From NCBI GenBank assembly GCA_002428215.1, contig DIUI01000143.1:1-7649 (forward strand): a DNA stretch of 7,649 bases. Reading direction: 5' to 3'. The notes under the pieces were generated by a model, which was not told the origin of the DNA, searched no databases, and was given only the letters and a program-made list of their open reading frames with translations. Within the stretch, counting starts at the first letter, position 1, and each line of letters starts with the position of its first letter. The position numbers and the translations under genes were made by a program. The stretch comes from Prolixibacteraceae bacterium UBA6162 (GTDB lineage Bacteria > Bacteroidota > Bacteroidia > Bacteroidales > Prolixibacteraceae). Shown here piece after piece: positions 1-5,548 of the stretch.

Positions 1-407
1 TTTGGTTAAATGAAAAAGAAGCCAGAATTCAGGCTAAAAAGAACATGCTTTCGACTATTAGCGACAAACTGCGACGCGAACAGCTCGAATCTGAAGCCAA
101 AGTAAACGAATCCCGCACCAAAGCTATTGCTGCCAAAGCATCCGCACTTGCGGCTGAGGCAAAAGCTGCACAGGATGCGGCCAATGCTGTAACTGTGGAG
201 GAAGCTCCTGAAGCTGAAGCTGAAGTTGCTGAAGTAGAAACAGCTGTTGCAGAGGTAGTTGCTGAAGTGGAAACAACTGAAGAAGAGGTAACTGAAGCTG
301 CTGTAGAAGTAGTTGTGGAAGCTGCTGAACCAGAAGTGGAAACTCCGGCTGAAGAGGCTGCTGCACCCGTAGAGGAAGCACCCGCCGAAGGTGAAGAGAA
401 ACAGTAG
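1..407 (+). CDS. rpsP: 30S ribosomal protein S16, C-terminal part with Ala/Glu-rich extension (5' truncated by window edge)
   Basis: The reading frame is open from base 3 to the TAG at 405-407 and clearly continues left of the window. The first visible residues (WLNEKEARIQAKK) resemble the segment just after the S16 core in Bacteroidota, where S16 carries a long charged tail. S16 is a 30S subunit assembly protein; its conserved core of about 80 residues lies outside the window, so the identification rests on this junction, the tail composition and the rimM gene that follows. The visible part is about 134 residues: a basic helical stretch (first ~55 residues, many K/R/A), then a strongly acidic A/E/V-rich tail with an 11-residue internal repeat (VAEVET twice). 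The ATG at 45 is an internal Met, not the start. The tail may be disordered or helical; its function is unknown to me. Confidence 0.8.
   Translation, partial: WLNEKEARIQAKKNMLSTISDKLRREQLESEAKVNESRTKAIAAKASALAAEAKAAQDAANAVTVEEAPEAEAEVAEVETAVAEVVAEVETTEEEVTEAAVEVVVEAAEPEVETPAEEAAAPVEEAPAEGEEKQ
225..275 (+). repeat. Imperfect tandem repeat inside the rpsP tail
   Basis: An 18-base unit at 225-242 (GTTGCTGAAGTAGAAACA) recurs at 258-275 with one mismatch, giving a 33-base, 11-codon period. At protein level VAEVET recurs in register. This suggests the acidic tail grew by local duplication or slippage. The surrounding sequence is low-complexity GAA/GCT/GTA codons, so weaker partial copies are also visible nearby. 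Confidence 0.6.
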
Positions 408-437
408 AAACTGTTCAGGGTTGACCTAAAAGATAGT

Positions 438-470
438 AAAAGCCACTCTGCGAAGGGTGGCTTTTTTTTT
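438..470 (+). terminator. Intrinsic terminator after rpsP
   Basis: The stem AGCCACTC (441-448) pairs with GGGTGGCT (455-462) with one T-G wobble and a six-base loop. The stem can extend by three A-T pairs (438-440 with 463-465) and is followed by an unbroken T run to 470. This is a textbook rho-independent terminator, 30 bases after the rpsP stop and 41 bases before the rimM start. It should end or attenuate the ribosomal protein transcript before rimM. Confidence 0.88.
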
Positions 471-497
471 GTAACCTTAAGCTCGAAAATAAATTTA
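468..497 (+). promoter_or_regulatory. Possible rimM promoter (weak)
   Basis: TTTG at 468-471 and TAAATTTA at 490-497 are separated by 18 bases. They resemble the Bacteroidota -33 TTTG and -7 TAnnTTTG elements, with one mismatch in the -7 box and a slightly short spacer. The upstream box overlaps the terminator T run. Transcription would begin only a few bases before the rimM ATG, giving a nearly leaderless message. The AT-rich context makes a chance match likely. Confidence 0.25.
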
Positions 498-511
498 GAT
501 TCTACCCTACC

Positions 512-1057
512 ATGGACACTTTCCCCCGCGATACAGTTGTTGAAATTGGCTATGTGCAAAAAGTACATGGTATCTCAGGTGCGGTATCTCTTACATTCGA
601 ACCGGAATGGGAAGTCATTCTTGAGGAGATCCGCCTAATTTTGATTGATACCGACGGTATTCTGATTCCTTGGCCTGTTGAGGAAGATGGAATGCGCATT
701 ACCACTGCAAAATCGGCAATCGTAAAACTTAAATGGATAGACCAGGCCCCCAAAGCCCGTCAGTTGGTAGGCAGAAAAGTTTATATCCTGCAACAAGATG
801 GTAATCCGGATACAGCACCGACAGGAATCCACAGTTGGGCAGGGTTCACCATTCATAGTGAAGACGGACAGCTTTCAGGCACCATTATGCATATCGATGA
901 CTACTCCGGCAATATTGTACTCACCATTGACCACGAAGGTACCACGGCGCTCGTTCCCTACCACAGTGATCTCCTTGTTCATGTAAATGAGACAGAAAAG
1001 TGCATAACCCTAAAAATCCCCGAAGGATTGCTGGATACTGATACTGAATATGAATAA
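512..1057 (+). CDS. rimM: Ribosome maturation factor RimM (16S rRNA processing protein)
   Basis: RimM binds ribosomal protein S19 in the 30S head and assists late 16S rRNA processing. At 181 residues the gene has the usual family length. The N-terminal RimM beta-barrel opens with IGYVQKVHGISGAVSL (residues 12-27), matching the family pattern of hydrophobic-G-x-(V/I)-x-K-x-HG-x-x-G. The C-terminal PRC-barrel half runs from about residue 105 to 175, with GFTIHSEDGQLSGTI, then ALVPYHSDLLVHV and the closing PEGLLD (170-175) seen in most RimM proteins. The ATG at 512 puts the conserved motif 11 residues from the start, as usual. No clear Shine-Dalgarno is present, as is common in this phylum. It follows rpsP, its normal neighbour, but behind a terminator, and trmD does not follow. 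Confidence 0.93.
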   Translation: MDTFPRDTVVEIGYVQKVHGISGAVSLTFEPEWEVILEEIRLILIDTDGILIPWPVEEDGMRITTAKSAIVKLKWIDQAPKARQLVGRKVYILQQDGNPDTAPTGIHSWAGFTIHSEDGQLSGTIMHIDDYSGNIVLTIDHEGTTALVPYHSDLLVHVNETEKCITLKIPEGLLDTDTEYE

Positions 1058-1107
1058 GCGTGGCCACTGACAACCATCCATAGAATTGACAACAAACTTT
1101 TTAAAGC

Positions 1108-1136
1108 TGTAACATTTTTAAGTTTTGTGCGTCATA
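1108..1136 (+). promoter_or_regulatory. ECF-sigma-type promoter for the GIN-domain gene
   Basis: TGTAACA (1108-1114) and CGTCATA (1130-1136) are separated so that exactly 16 bases lie between the AAC core and CGTC. That matches the AAC-N16-CGT arrangement of promoters read by extracytoplasmic-function sigma factors. The predicted transcript start is about 1141-1144, leaving a leader of about 25 bases before the ATG at 1168. An alternative sigma-70-like reading exists (TTGACA at 1086-1091, TAACAT at 1110-1115, 18-base gap), but that layout is not the Bacteroidota consensus. The match is by eye only. Confidence 0.5.
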
Positions 1137-1167
1137 GCTTTTAGTTAGTCATACAAACAATTCTGTC

Positions 1168-1878
1168 ATGAAAAGAAAACTATTTTTGGCGACCTTACTG
1201 GCACTTGCCTTATTCATCAACTCTAATGCCTTTGCGCAAAGCCAGGTGCGTGAGCTTCCGGTGTTTACGGAAGTTAGTCTGCGGGTAGCAGCCAAAGTAA
1301 CAGTAGTACAGGGAGCTCAGCAAAGCATTGAGATTGATGCAGCCAAATCAACGCTCGATGAATTGATCACGGAAGTTAGGGGTAGAACCCTCATCATCCG
1401 GTATCCATCGAGAAGCAGGTTTAACCGCAGTTTTAATGCCGGAGAAGTAAAAATTAAGGTTACAGTCCCCGAAATTACAGCGCTCAATATTTCAGGATCG
1501 GGCGATATCTTGGCCGATCGGCTATCGACGTTAATTCTTGATCTAAACATCAGCGGAAGTGGCTCGATAAAAATAAAGCAACTGGAAGTTGATCGGGTTA
1601 AAGCTACGATTTCAGGTTCAGGAGATATTTTAATCGACGGCGGAACGCGTGCTTCCGAATTCAATGCTACAATCTCGGGGTCGGGAAATATTAAGGCAGC
1701 AAATTATGAAGCGGCTGCTGTTTCTCTTCGTATTGCCGGATCTGGCAATGCGCATATTCAATCAATTAGTAATCTTTATGCTCGAATCGCCGGGTCTGGC
1801 AGCATTTATTACACAGGGAACCCTTCAATCGATATCTCGGTGGCAGGTTCAGGAAAGGTAGTTGATTCCAATCGATAA
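1168..1878 (+). CDS. Secreted GIN-domain (DUF2807) beta-helix protein
   Basis: This is an exported protein of 236 residues with the putative autotransporter adhesin head, GIN domain (DUF2807) fold, common in Bacteroidota and of unknown biochemical role. Residues 1-24 form a signal peptide: MKRK, a hydrophobic run, then AFAQ; I see no lipobox cysteine. The mature part starts with the typical FTEVSLRVAAKVTVVQG segment (33-49). It then shows seven turns of [ISV]-[S/A]-GSG at about residues 109, 129, 149, 170, 190, 208 and 226, spaced 18-21 residues apart, as expected for successive beta-helix rungs. It most likely sits in the periplasm or at the cell surface. An ECF-like promoter lies upstream, fitting cell-envelope stress control; related genes often lie near ECF sigma or PspC-like genes, but none is visible here. 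The gene stands alone, 110 bases after rimM. Confidence 0.85.
   Translation: MKRKLFLATLLALALFINSNAFAQSQVRELPVFTEVSLRVAAKVTVVQGAQQSIEIDAAKSTLDELITEVRGRTLIIRYPSRSRFNRSFNAGEVKIKVTVPEITALNISGSGDILADRLSTLILDLNISGSGSIKIKQLEVDRVKATISGSGDILIDGGTRASEFNATISGSGNIKAANYEAAAVSLRIAGSGNAHIQSISNLYARIAGSGSIYYTGNPSIDISVAGSGKVVDSNR
1490..1860 (+). repeat. Seven GSG beta-helix turns within the GIN-domain gene
   Basis: The encoded motif x-[S/A]-G-S-G-[D/S/N/K] occurs seven times with spacings of 20, 20, 21, 20, 18 and 18 residues. The first four copies use Ser before GSG and the last three use Ala. At DNA level the copies are diverged (TCAGGATCG, AGCGGAAGT, TCAGGTTCA, TCGGGGTCG and others), so this is an old protein-level repeat, not a recent duplication. 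Confidence 0.75.
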
Positions 1879-1892
1879 AGATTGTACCTTTG
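1862..1892 (+). promoter_or_regulatory. Housekeeping Bacteroidota promoter (TTG-N20-TACCTTTG)
   Basis: TTG at 1862-1864 and TACCTTTG at 1885-1892 have a 20-base spacer. The downstream box is a perfect TAnnTTTG -7 element and the spacing fits the phylum consensus of about 19-21. The promoter overlaps the last codons and stop (1876-1878) of the GIN-domain gene. Transcription would start near 1897-1900, about 190 bases before mscL. The -7 box is also part of a small inverted repeat (TACC-TTT-GGTA, 1885-1895). Confidence 0.6.
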
Positions 1893-1931
1893 GTAAGGCT
1901 CAATTAAGCCAGTGTCGGTTATATACCAGCG

Positions 1932-1952
1932 AATTGGTGAATCAATTGGTGA
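1932..1952 (+). repeat. Short direct repeat AATTGGTGA x2
   Basis: AATTGGTGA occurs at 1932-1940 and again at 1944-1952, a 12-base period, or about one helical turn. It lies between the TAnnTTTG promoter and the mscL gene. It could be a tandem protein-binding site or part of RNA structure; chance is also possible. Confidence 0.4.
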
Positions 1953-1973
1953 GTTTCAAACACCTCAAAGCCG

Positions 1974-2004
1974 AACAGTGCTCTTTTGCGCACTGTTATA
2001 TTTT
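1974..2004 (+). terminator. Terminator-like hairpin upstream of mscL
   Basis: AACAGTGC (1974-1981) and GCACTGTT (1990-1997) form a perfect 8-bp stem with an 8-base loop, followed by ATATTTT (1998-2004). The stem is good but the T tract is interrupted, so termination efficiency is uncertain. It could end the GIN-gene transcript, a small RNA starting near 1898, or act as an attenuator before mscL (ATG at 2087). Confidence 0.5.
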
Positions 2005-2086
2005 AAGTGATGGTCGAAATCTGACTGGTTGAACTCACGCATGAGTATCCTTTACCAACACCTAAACCTAAAGTAAAAGAACTATC

Positions 2087-2497
2087 ATGGGAATCTTAAA
2101 AGACTTCAAACAGTTTGCTCTTAAAGGGAACGTAGTCGACCTTGCAGTGGCAGTGGTTATTGGCGGTGTTTTCGGAAAGATCGTTACATCGCTTGTAAAC
2201 GATGTTATAATGCCCCCCATTGGCTTGCTTCTGGGCGGTGTCGATTTTTCGGAGTTGAAGATCGTTATGAAGAAGGCTGCCGAAGGGGCCGATGCTGTTA
2301 CTCTAAACTATGGCTCCTTTATCAACACCATTGTTGACTTCTTAATCATTGCAGGAGCTATATTTTTGCTGGTAAAGGTAATCAACAAAACGCGAAAAAA
2401 CGAGGCGCCCGCTGCACCGCCGGCTCCACCGGCTCCATCGAAGGAAGAGATACTACTTACCGAGATTCGCGATCTGCTTGCCAATAAACAGAAATAG
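2087..2497 (+). CDS. mscL: Large-conductance mechanosensitive channel MscL
   Basis: MscL is a homopentameric inner-membrane channel that opens under extreme membrane tension and releases solutes during hypo-osmotic shock. The 136-residue protein equals the usual family length and aligns along its whole length with the E. coli type. The N-terminal amphipathic helix [21 protein letters not shown] leads into TM1 (about 15-45, containing [19 protein letters not shown], the pore-lining helix). A periplasmic loop is followed by TM2 (about 76-100, [22 protein letters not shown]). A Pro/Ala linker (107-117) joins TM2 to the conserved C-terminal cytoplasmic helix [13 protein letters not shown] (119-131). 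The ATG at 2087 is preceded by an A-rich stretch, not a clear Shine-Dalgarno, typical of the phylum. The nearest good promoter lies about 190 bases upstream, past a hairpin. It converges with tsaC. Confidence 0.97.
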   Translation: MGILKDFKQFALKGNVVDLAVAVVIGGVFGKIVTSLVNDVIMPPIGLLLGGVDFSELKIVMKKAAEGADAVTLNYGSFINTIVDFLIIAGAIFLLVKVINKTRKNEAPAAPPAPPAPSKEEILLTEIRDLLANKQK

Positions 2498-2510
2498 GGC
2501 AACTTATTCA

Positions 2511-2532
2511 CCTACCCCGGAACCGGGAGAGG
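2511..2532. other. GC-rich hairpin between convergent mscL and tsaC
   Basis: CCCGG (2516-2520) and CCGGG (2523-2527) form a compact inverted repeat, with CCT/AGG outer pairs across a small internal loop. It sits in the 44-base gap between the two convergent stops. Neither strand has a T run after the stem, so it is a poor intrinsic terminator; it could be an mRNA 3'-end stabiliser. Confidence 0.3.
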
Positions 2533-2541
2533 CAAAAACTA

Positions 2542-3105
2542 TTATTGACGGATAATTTCAATGCGGCCTCCTGCATCCAACTTTATTATGGATGAAGGTT
2601 TGGCTGGTGTTGTTTCGTCTCGGCGGTAATGAACAACAAAATCTACCAGATTGATGATTGCCTGATCTATGTCGACAAAATTGGCGGGAGCAGGTTGACC
2701 GCTGATGTTTGCGGATGTGGAAACCAAAGGCTTGCGAAACTGTTTCAACAATTCAGAGGAGAATTTTTCGCGGGTAAACCGAATCCCAACCGACCCGTCT
2801 GGAGCTAGAAGATTGGAAGCCAAATTTTTTGCACCCGGGTAGATCACGGTTAAAGGAGTTGTGGTTACTTCAATAAGGTCCCATGCAATTTCAGGGACTT
2901 CACTAACATATCTGTCAAGCAAAGCTGGATTCTCCATAAGCACCAGCATACTTATGGAATCTTCACGCTGTTTGATACGGTAAATTCGTTGCACAGCCTC
3001 CGGATTGGTGGCATCACAGCCTATTCCCCATATAGTATCGGTGGGATAAAGGATTACCCCACCCTCTTTTAGAACTTTAAGAGCAGATGCAAGATCTTCT
3101 ATCAT
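2542..3105 (-). CDS. tsaC: L-threonylcarbamoyladenylate synthase (YrdC/Sua5 family)
   Basis: The enzyme makes threonylcarbamoyl-AMP from threonine, bicarbonate and ATP, the first step of tRNA t6A37 modification. At 187 residues it is the short YrdC-only form without the C-terminal Sua5 domain. Family motifs are in order: YPTDTIWGIGCDA (20-32), the KxR nucleotide-site segment KQRE (45-48) with SMLVL (52-56), LTVIYPG (85-91), SVGIRF (105-110), and the signature LVSTSANISGQPAP (127-140), then PSSIIKL (170-176). Its ATG (3103-3105 on the complement) overlaps the TGA of the upstream glycosyltransferase in an ATGA arrangement, implying translational coupling. The other t6A genes are not in the window. 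A paralogue with another role cannot be ruled out, but the key motifs are intact. Confidence 0.92.
   Translation of the reverse strand: MIEDLASALKVLKEGGVILYPTDTIWGIGCDATNPEAVQRIYRIKQREDSISMLVLMENPALLDRYVSEVPEIAWDLIEVTTTPLTVIYPGAKNLASNLLAPDGSVGIRFTREKFSSELLKQFRKPLVSTSANISGQPAPANFVDIDQAIINLVDFVVHYRRDETTPAKPSSIIKLDAGGRIEIIRQ
3102..3105 (-). promoter_or_regulatory. ATGA stop-start overlap (translational coupling)
   Basis: On the minus strand, ATGA holds both the tsaC start (ATG) and the glycosyltransferase stop (TGA). Ribosomes finishing the glycosyltransferase can restart directly on tsaC, so the two genes share one message. Confidence 0.85.
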
Positions 3106-4223
3106 TCAGGTACCAAATCCATGTATAACTTCATTAAAGCATTTACACGGTTTTCAGGATGAAAAAACTGTGCACGCTTTTTACCCTTTTCCTTCATAGA
3201 GGCTGTCAATTCCTGACTTCCCATAATATCGATCAGTTGCTGGCCGAGACCCGCCTCATCATTTGGATCACAATAAAGTGCTGCCTCAGCACCAATCTCC
3301 GGAAGGCATGATACCGATGAGGCAATTACCGGACAACCGGAAGCCATTGCTTCAACCACGGGCAACCCAAAGCCTTCGTAATGTGATAGATACACCATAC
3401 AAGTTGCTTGCTGATAGAGCGAGGGTATATCGCTGTCGGAAACATCATGCAAAAAATAGACTTTATTGCCCAATCGATTCAGGGTGATATATTTTACCAA
3501 TTCATCCTTATAGGGCGTAGCCTTGCCAACAATAACATAGGCTATATCCAGATTGTACCGATGAATTGCCTTTAAAACGGCAAGATGGTTTTTACGGGGC
3601 TCTACCGTACCAACAGTGAGCAGATAATGTTCCGGAAGGTTGTATTTTGCCAGCACCTCATTGTTGTAGTCCTTTACCGAATTGAAAAAGAAACGCTCGG
3701 AAATACTTTGATAGATTACCTCGATTTTCGAAGGATCGACATCGAGTTGCCGGATCAGGTCTTTTCGGGTAGACTCACTAATGGCGATTATTTTAGTTGC
3801 ATTGGCACAGGCATACTTCACCTTTTCGAGGTATATGCGACGATCGATGCGCTTATACCACATTGGAAAACTCATAAAAATCAGATCGTGGATAGTGACT
3901 ACTGAGGGAATACCGGTTTTATGTATTCCGGCCGGCAGCTCGTTGCTCAAACCATGAAATAGTTGAATATTTCGTTCTCTTAGTTTTCGGGTTAGCACGA
4001 AACTGCGCCAATAAGACCCAAAAATTCTGCAAAACCGACTTGCAGGAGCCACAATATCAAACAGTGGATACTCTTTAAAAAGTTTGGTGCGAAATTCGGA
4101 TGTAAACAGGACATAGGAGTGCTGAGGGAAGTATTTGTTGAGCGAAGCCAGGGTATTCCTGCTGTAATTTCCCAAACCTGCCCGGTTGACAAATGCTCTT
4201 TTGGCATCGAATCCTATAATCAT
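3102..4223 (-). CDS. GT4-type glycosyltransferase (GT-B fold)
   Basis: A 373-residue cytosolic or membrane-associated retaining glycosyltransferase of family GT4 that would move a sugar from a nucleotide-sugar donor to a cell-surface glycan or lipid acceptor; the actual sugars cannot be read from sequence. The N-terminal acceptor domain (about 1-185) starts MIIGFDAKRAFVNRAGLGNYSR, with the Gly-rich GLGNYSR loop, and contains HGLSNELP (90-97), HDLIF (112-116) and AISESTRKD (147-155). The C-terminal donor domain shows VGTVEPRKNH (204-213) and the E-x7-E signature region EGFGLPVVEAMASGCPVI (283-300; E283 and E291). No signal peptide or membrane helix is seen. GAGG sits three bases before the ATG. 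It begins just after a terminator that follows the lysA-like gene and is coupled to tsaC downstream. It is probably for envelope polysaccharide, an inference from the family alone. Confidence 0.88.
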   Translation of the reverse strand: MIIGFDAKRAFVNRAGLGNYSRNTLASLNKYFPQHSYVLFTSEFRTKLFKEYPLFDIVAPASRFCRIFGSYWRSFVLTRKLRERNIQLFHGLSNELPAGIHKTGIPSVVTIHDLIFMSFPMWYKRIDRRIYLEKVKYACANATKIIAISESTRKDLIRQLDVDPSKIEVIYQSISERFFFNSVKDYNNEVLAKYNLPEHYLLTVGTVEPRKNHLAVLKAIHRYNLDIAYVIVGKATPYKDELVKYITLNRLGNKVYFLHDVSDSDIPSLYQQATCMVYLSHYEGFGLPVVEAMASGCPVIASSVSCLPEIGAEAALYCDPNDEAGLGQQLIDIMGSQELTASMKEKGKKRAQFFHPENRVNALMKLYMDLVPE

Positions 4224-4237
4224 AAACCTCTAAGCTG

Positions 4238-4259
4238 AAAAAGCCGGCGGAAACCGGCT
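4238..4259 (-). terminator. Intrinsic terminator after the lysA-like gene
   Basis: On the minus strand AGCCGG and CCGGCT (4259-4254 and 4247-4242) form a perfect 6-bp GC-rich stem with a six-base loop, followed by a short T run (4242-4238). It lies 23 bases after the stop of the lysA-like gene and only 14 bases before the glycosyltransferase ATG. The T run is short, so read-through into the downstream pair is plausible. Confidence 0.7.
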
Positions 4260-4282
4260 ACGAATTAACTTTCAAAAAGCAT

Positions 4283-5548
4283 CTATACCGGAAAACTATT
4301 GGCGGCAGAAAAGTCGAGTGTAGCAAAATAGTCCTCGACCGTTTCGGGACGTCGAATTTGAACCACTTCACCTCCGGGTCGTAAAAGCAGCTCAGCCGAT
4401 TTGAGTTTTCCATTGTAATTAAAGCCCATCGCGTGACCATGGGCGCCGGCATCGTGAATAACAACCATATCACCAATGCCAATTTCAGGCAAATTACGGT
4501 CAATGGCAAACTTGTCGTTATTTTCGCAAAGGGAGCCGGTAACATCGTAAGTCTTAGTAGACGGATCGCCTTCTTTTCCAACAACGGATATGTGATGATA
4601 AGCACCATACATTGCAGGACGCATTAGGTTAACCATGCAGGCATCGAGTCCCACAAACTGCTTATAGGTATCCTTAAGATGCAGTACCCGGGAAACCAGG
4701 TATCCATATGGACCTGTAATAACGCGTCCTACCTCAAAATAGATGCGTAGAGGATGTAGTCCGTTTCCTGTTATAAGTGACTCATACTTTGCACGGATGC
4801 CCGAACTCATGTATTCGAGATCAACCGACTGCTGTTCTGGCTTGTAAGGAATACCTATACCACCACCCAGATTGGCAAATTCGATTTGAATTCCAAGCTT
4901 ACGGGAGATTTCGGCAATGAGGGTAAACAAGATTTCGGCCGTTTCGATGAAATAGTTGGGATCCAGTTCGTTCGAAGCCACCATTGTGTGAATTCCAAAC
5001 CGTTTAACCCCTTTCTCTTTTGCAATTCGATAGGCTTCGAACATTTGCTCGCGGGTTAGACCATATTTGGCTTCCTCCGGATGTCCGATAATAACATTCC
5101 CCTCTTTCAGACTTCCGGGATTGTATCTGAAGCAGAGCAATTCGGGAAGACCAACCGTTTTTTCGAGGTATTCAATGTGCGAAATATCGTCGAGATTAAT
5201 AATAGCACCCATTTCCTTGGCTTTGGCATACTCGTAATCGGGGGTATCGTTAGAGGTAAACATGATCTCCTCTCCCTTCATTCCGATCCTTTCGGCCAGG
5301 ACGAGCTCTGCCATCGAACTGCAATCGATACCAAAACCTTCGGTATGCAGTATGCGCATTAAATAGGGATTGGGGGCTGCCTTAATAGCATAATACTCCT
5401 TAAAACCCTCGTTCCAGCTGAATGCACTGTTAAATTTCCGGGCGTATTCACGCATTGATTTTTCATCATAAATATGGAAAGGTGTTGGATGCACCTTTGC
5501 AATTGCTTCGAGCTGTTCCCTTGAAAACGGCAGTTTCTTATTCGTCAT
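4283..5548 (-). CDS. lysA: Diaminopimelate decarboxylase-like PLP enzyme (fold type III)
   Basis: The protein has the alanine-racemase-like PLP barrel plus C-terminal beta domain of the Orn/DAP/Arg decarboxylase group, and is best read as LysA (meso-DAP to lysine). It has 421 residues, a normal length. Seen motifs: the PLP lysine in EYYAIKAAPNP (K56), phosphate loop LGGGIGIPY (227-235), EVGR (272-275, usually EPGR), RPAMYGAYH (310-318, usually RPALYxAYH), CENND (341-345, usually CESxD with catalytic Cys-Glu) and GFNYNG (375-380). The usual HIGS motif, whose His stacks on PLP, reads HTMVAS (187-192), so Met replaces the stacking His. The GAY tyrosine is His370. These shifts suggest a divergent LysA subgroup or a related decarboxylase. 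The ATG at 5546-5548 has AAAAGGA directly against it, too close for a standard ribosome site. A terminator follows. Confidence 0.78.
   Translation of the reverse strand: MTNKKLPFSREQLEAIAKVHPTPFHIYDEKSMREYARKFNSAFSWNEGFKEYYAIKAAPNPYLMRILHTEGFGIDCSSMAELVLAERIGMKGEEIMFTSNDTPDYEYAKAKEMGAIINLDDISHIEYLEKTVGLPELLCFRYNPGSLKEGNVIIGHPEEAKYGLTREQMFEAYRIAKEKGVKRFGIHTMVASNELDPNYFIETAEILFTLIAEISRKLGIQIEFANLGGGIGIPYKPEQQSVDLEYMSSGIRAKYESLITGNGLHPLRIYFEVGRVITGPYGYLVSRVLHLKDTYKQFVGLDACMVNLMRPAMYGAYHHISVVGKEGDPSTKTYDVTGSLCENNDKFAIDRNLPEIGIGDMVVIHDAGAHGHAMGFNYNGKLKSAELLLRPGGEVVQIRRPETVEDYFATLDFSAANSFPV

Larger units (their letters stand above)
1898..2004 (+). ncRNA. Candidate small RNA or structured mscL leader
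   Basis: Between a near-consensus promoter (1862-1892) and a terminator-like hairpin (1974-2004) lies a stretch of about 105 bases with no open frame I can support. It holds several small foldable elements: GGCT/AGCC around 1897-1910, AATTG (1932-1936) with CAATT (1943-1947), and GGTG (1948-1951) with CACC (1961-1964). If the hairpin stops transcription, the product is a free RNA of about 105 nt. If it is read through, this is the 5' leader of mscL. I do not recognise it as a known RNA family. The exact start is inferred from the promoter, not observed. Confidence 0.3.

Noticed and set aside
45..407. Independent small Ala/Glu-rich protein starting at the ATG at 45
   Set aside because: The frame is open upstream to the window edge, and the preceding residues fit the S16 linker, so the ATG is internal.
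29..568. Long minus-strand open frame (179 codons) rich in Ser/Ala/Thr opposite rpsP and the rimM start
   Set aside because: It is the mirror of the GAA/GCT/GTA-rich rpsP tail, which rarely yields stops in antisense. It runs through the rpsP terminator and has no homology or start signal.
1060..1067. GTGGCCAC palindrome just after rimM as a terminator
   Set aside because: A perfect 8-base palindrome has no loop and no T run follows; a chance match is likely.
1086..1115. E. coli-like promoter TTGACA-N18-TAACAT upstream of the GIN gene
   Set aside because: Bacteroidota primary sigma prefers TTTG and TAnnTTTG; the ECF-type reading of the same region fits better, although this is not proven.
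2511..2532. GC hairpin as a bidirectional terminator for mscL and tsaC
   Set aside because: No T tract follows on either strand and the inner loop is very small; kept only as a low-confidence hairpin.
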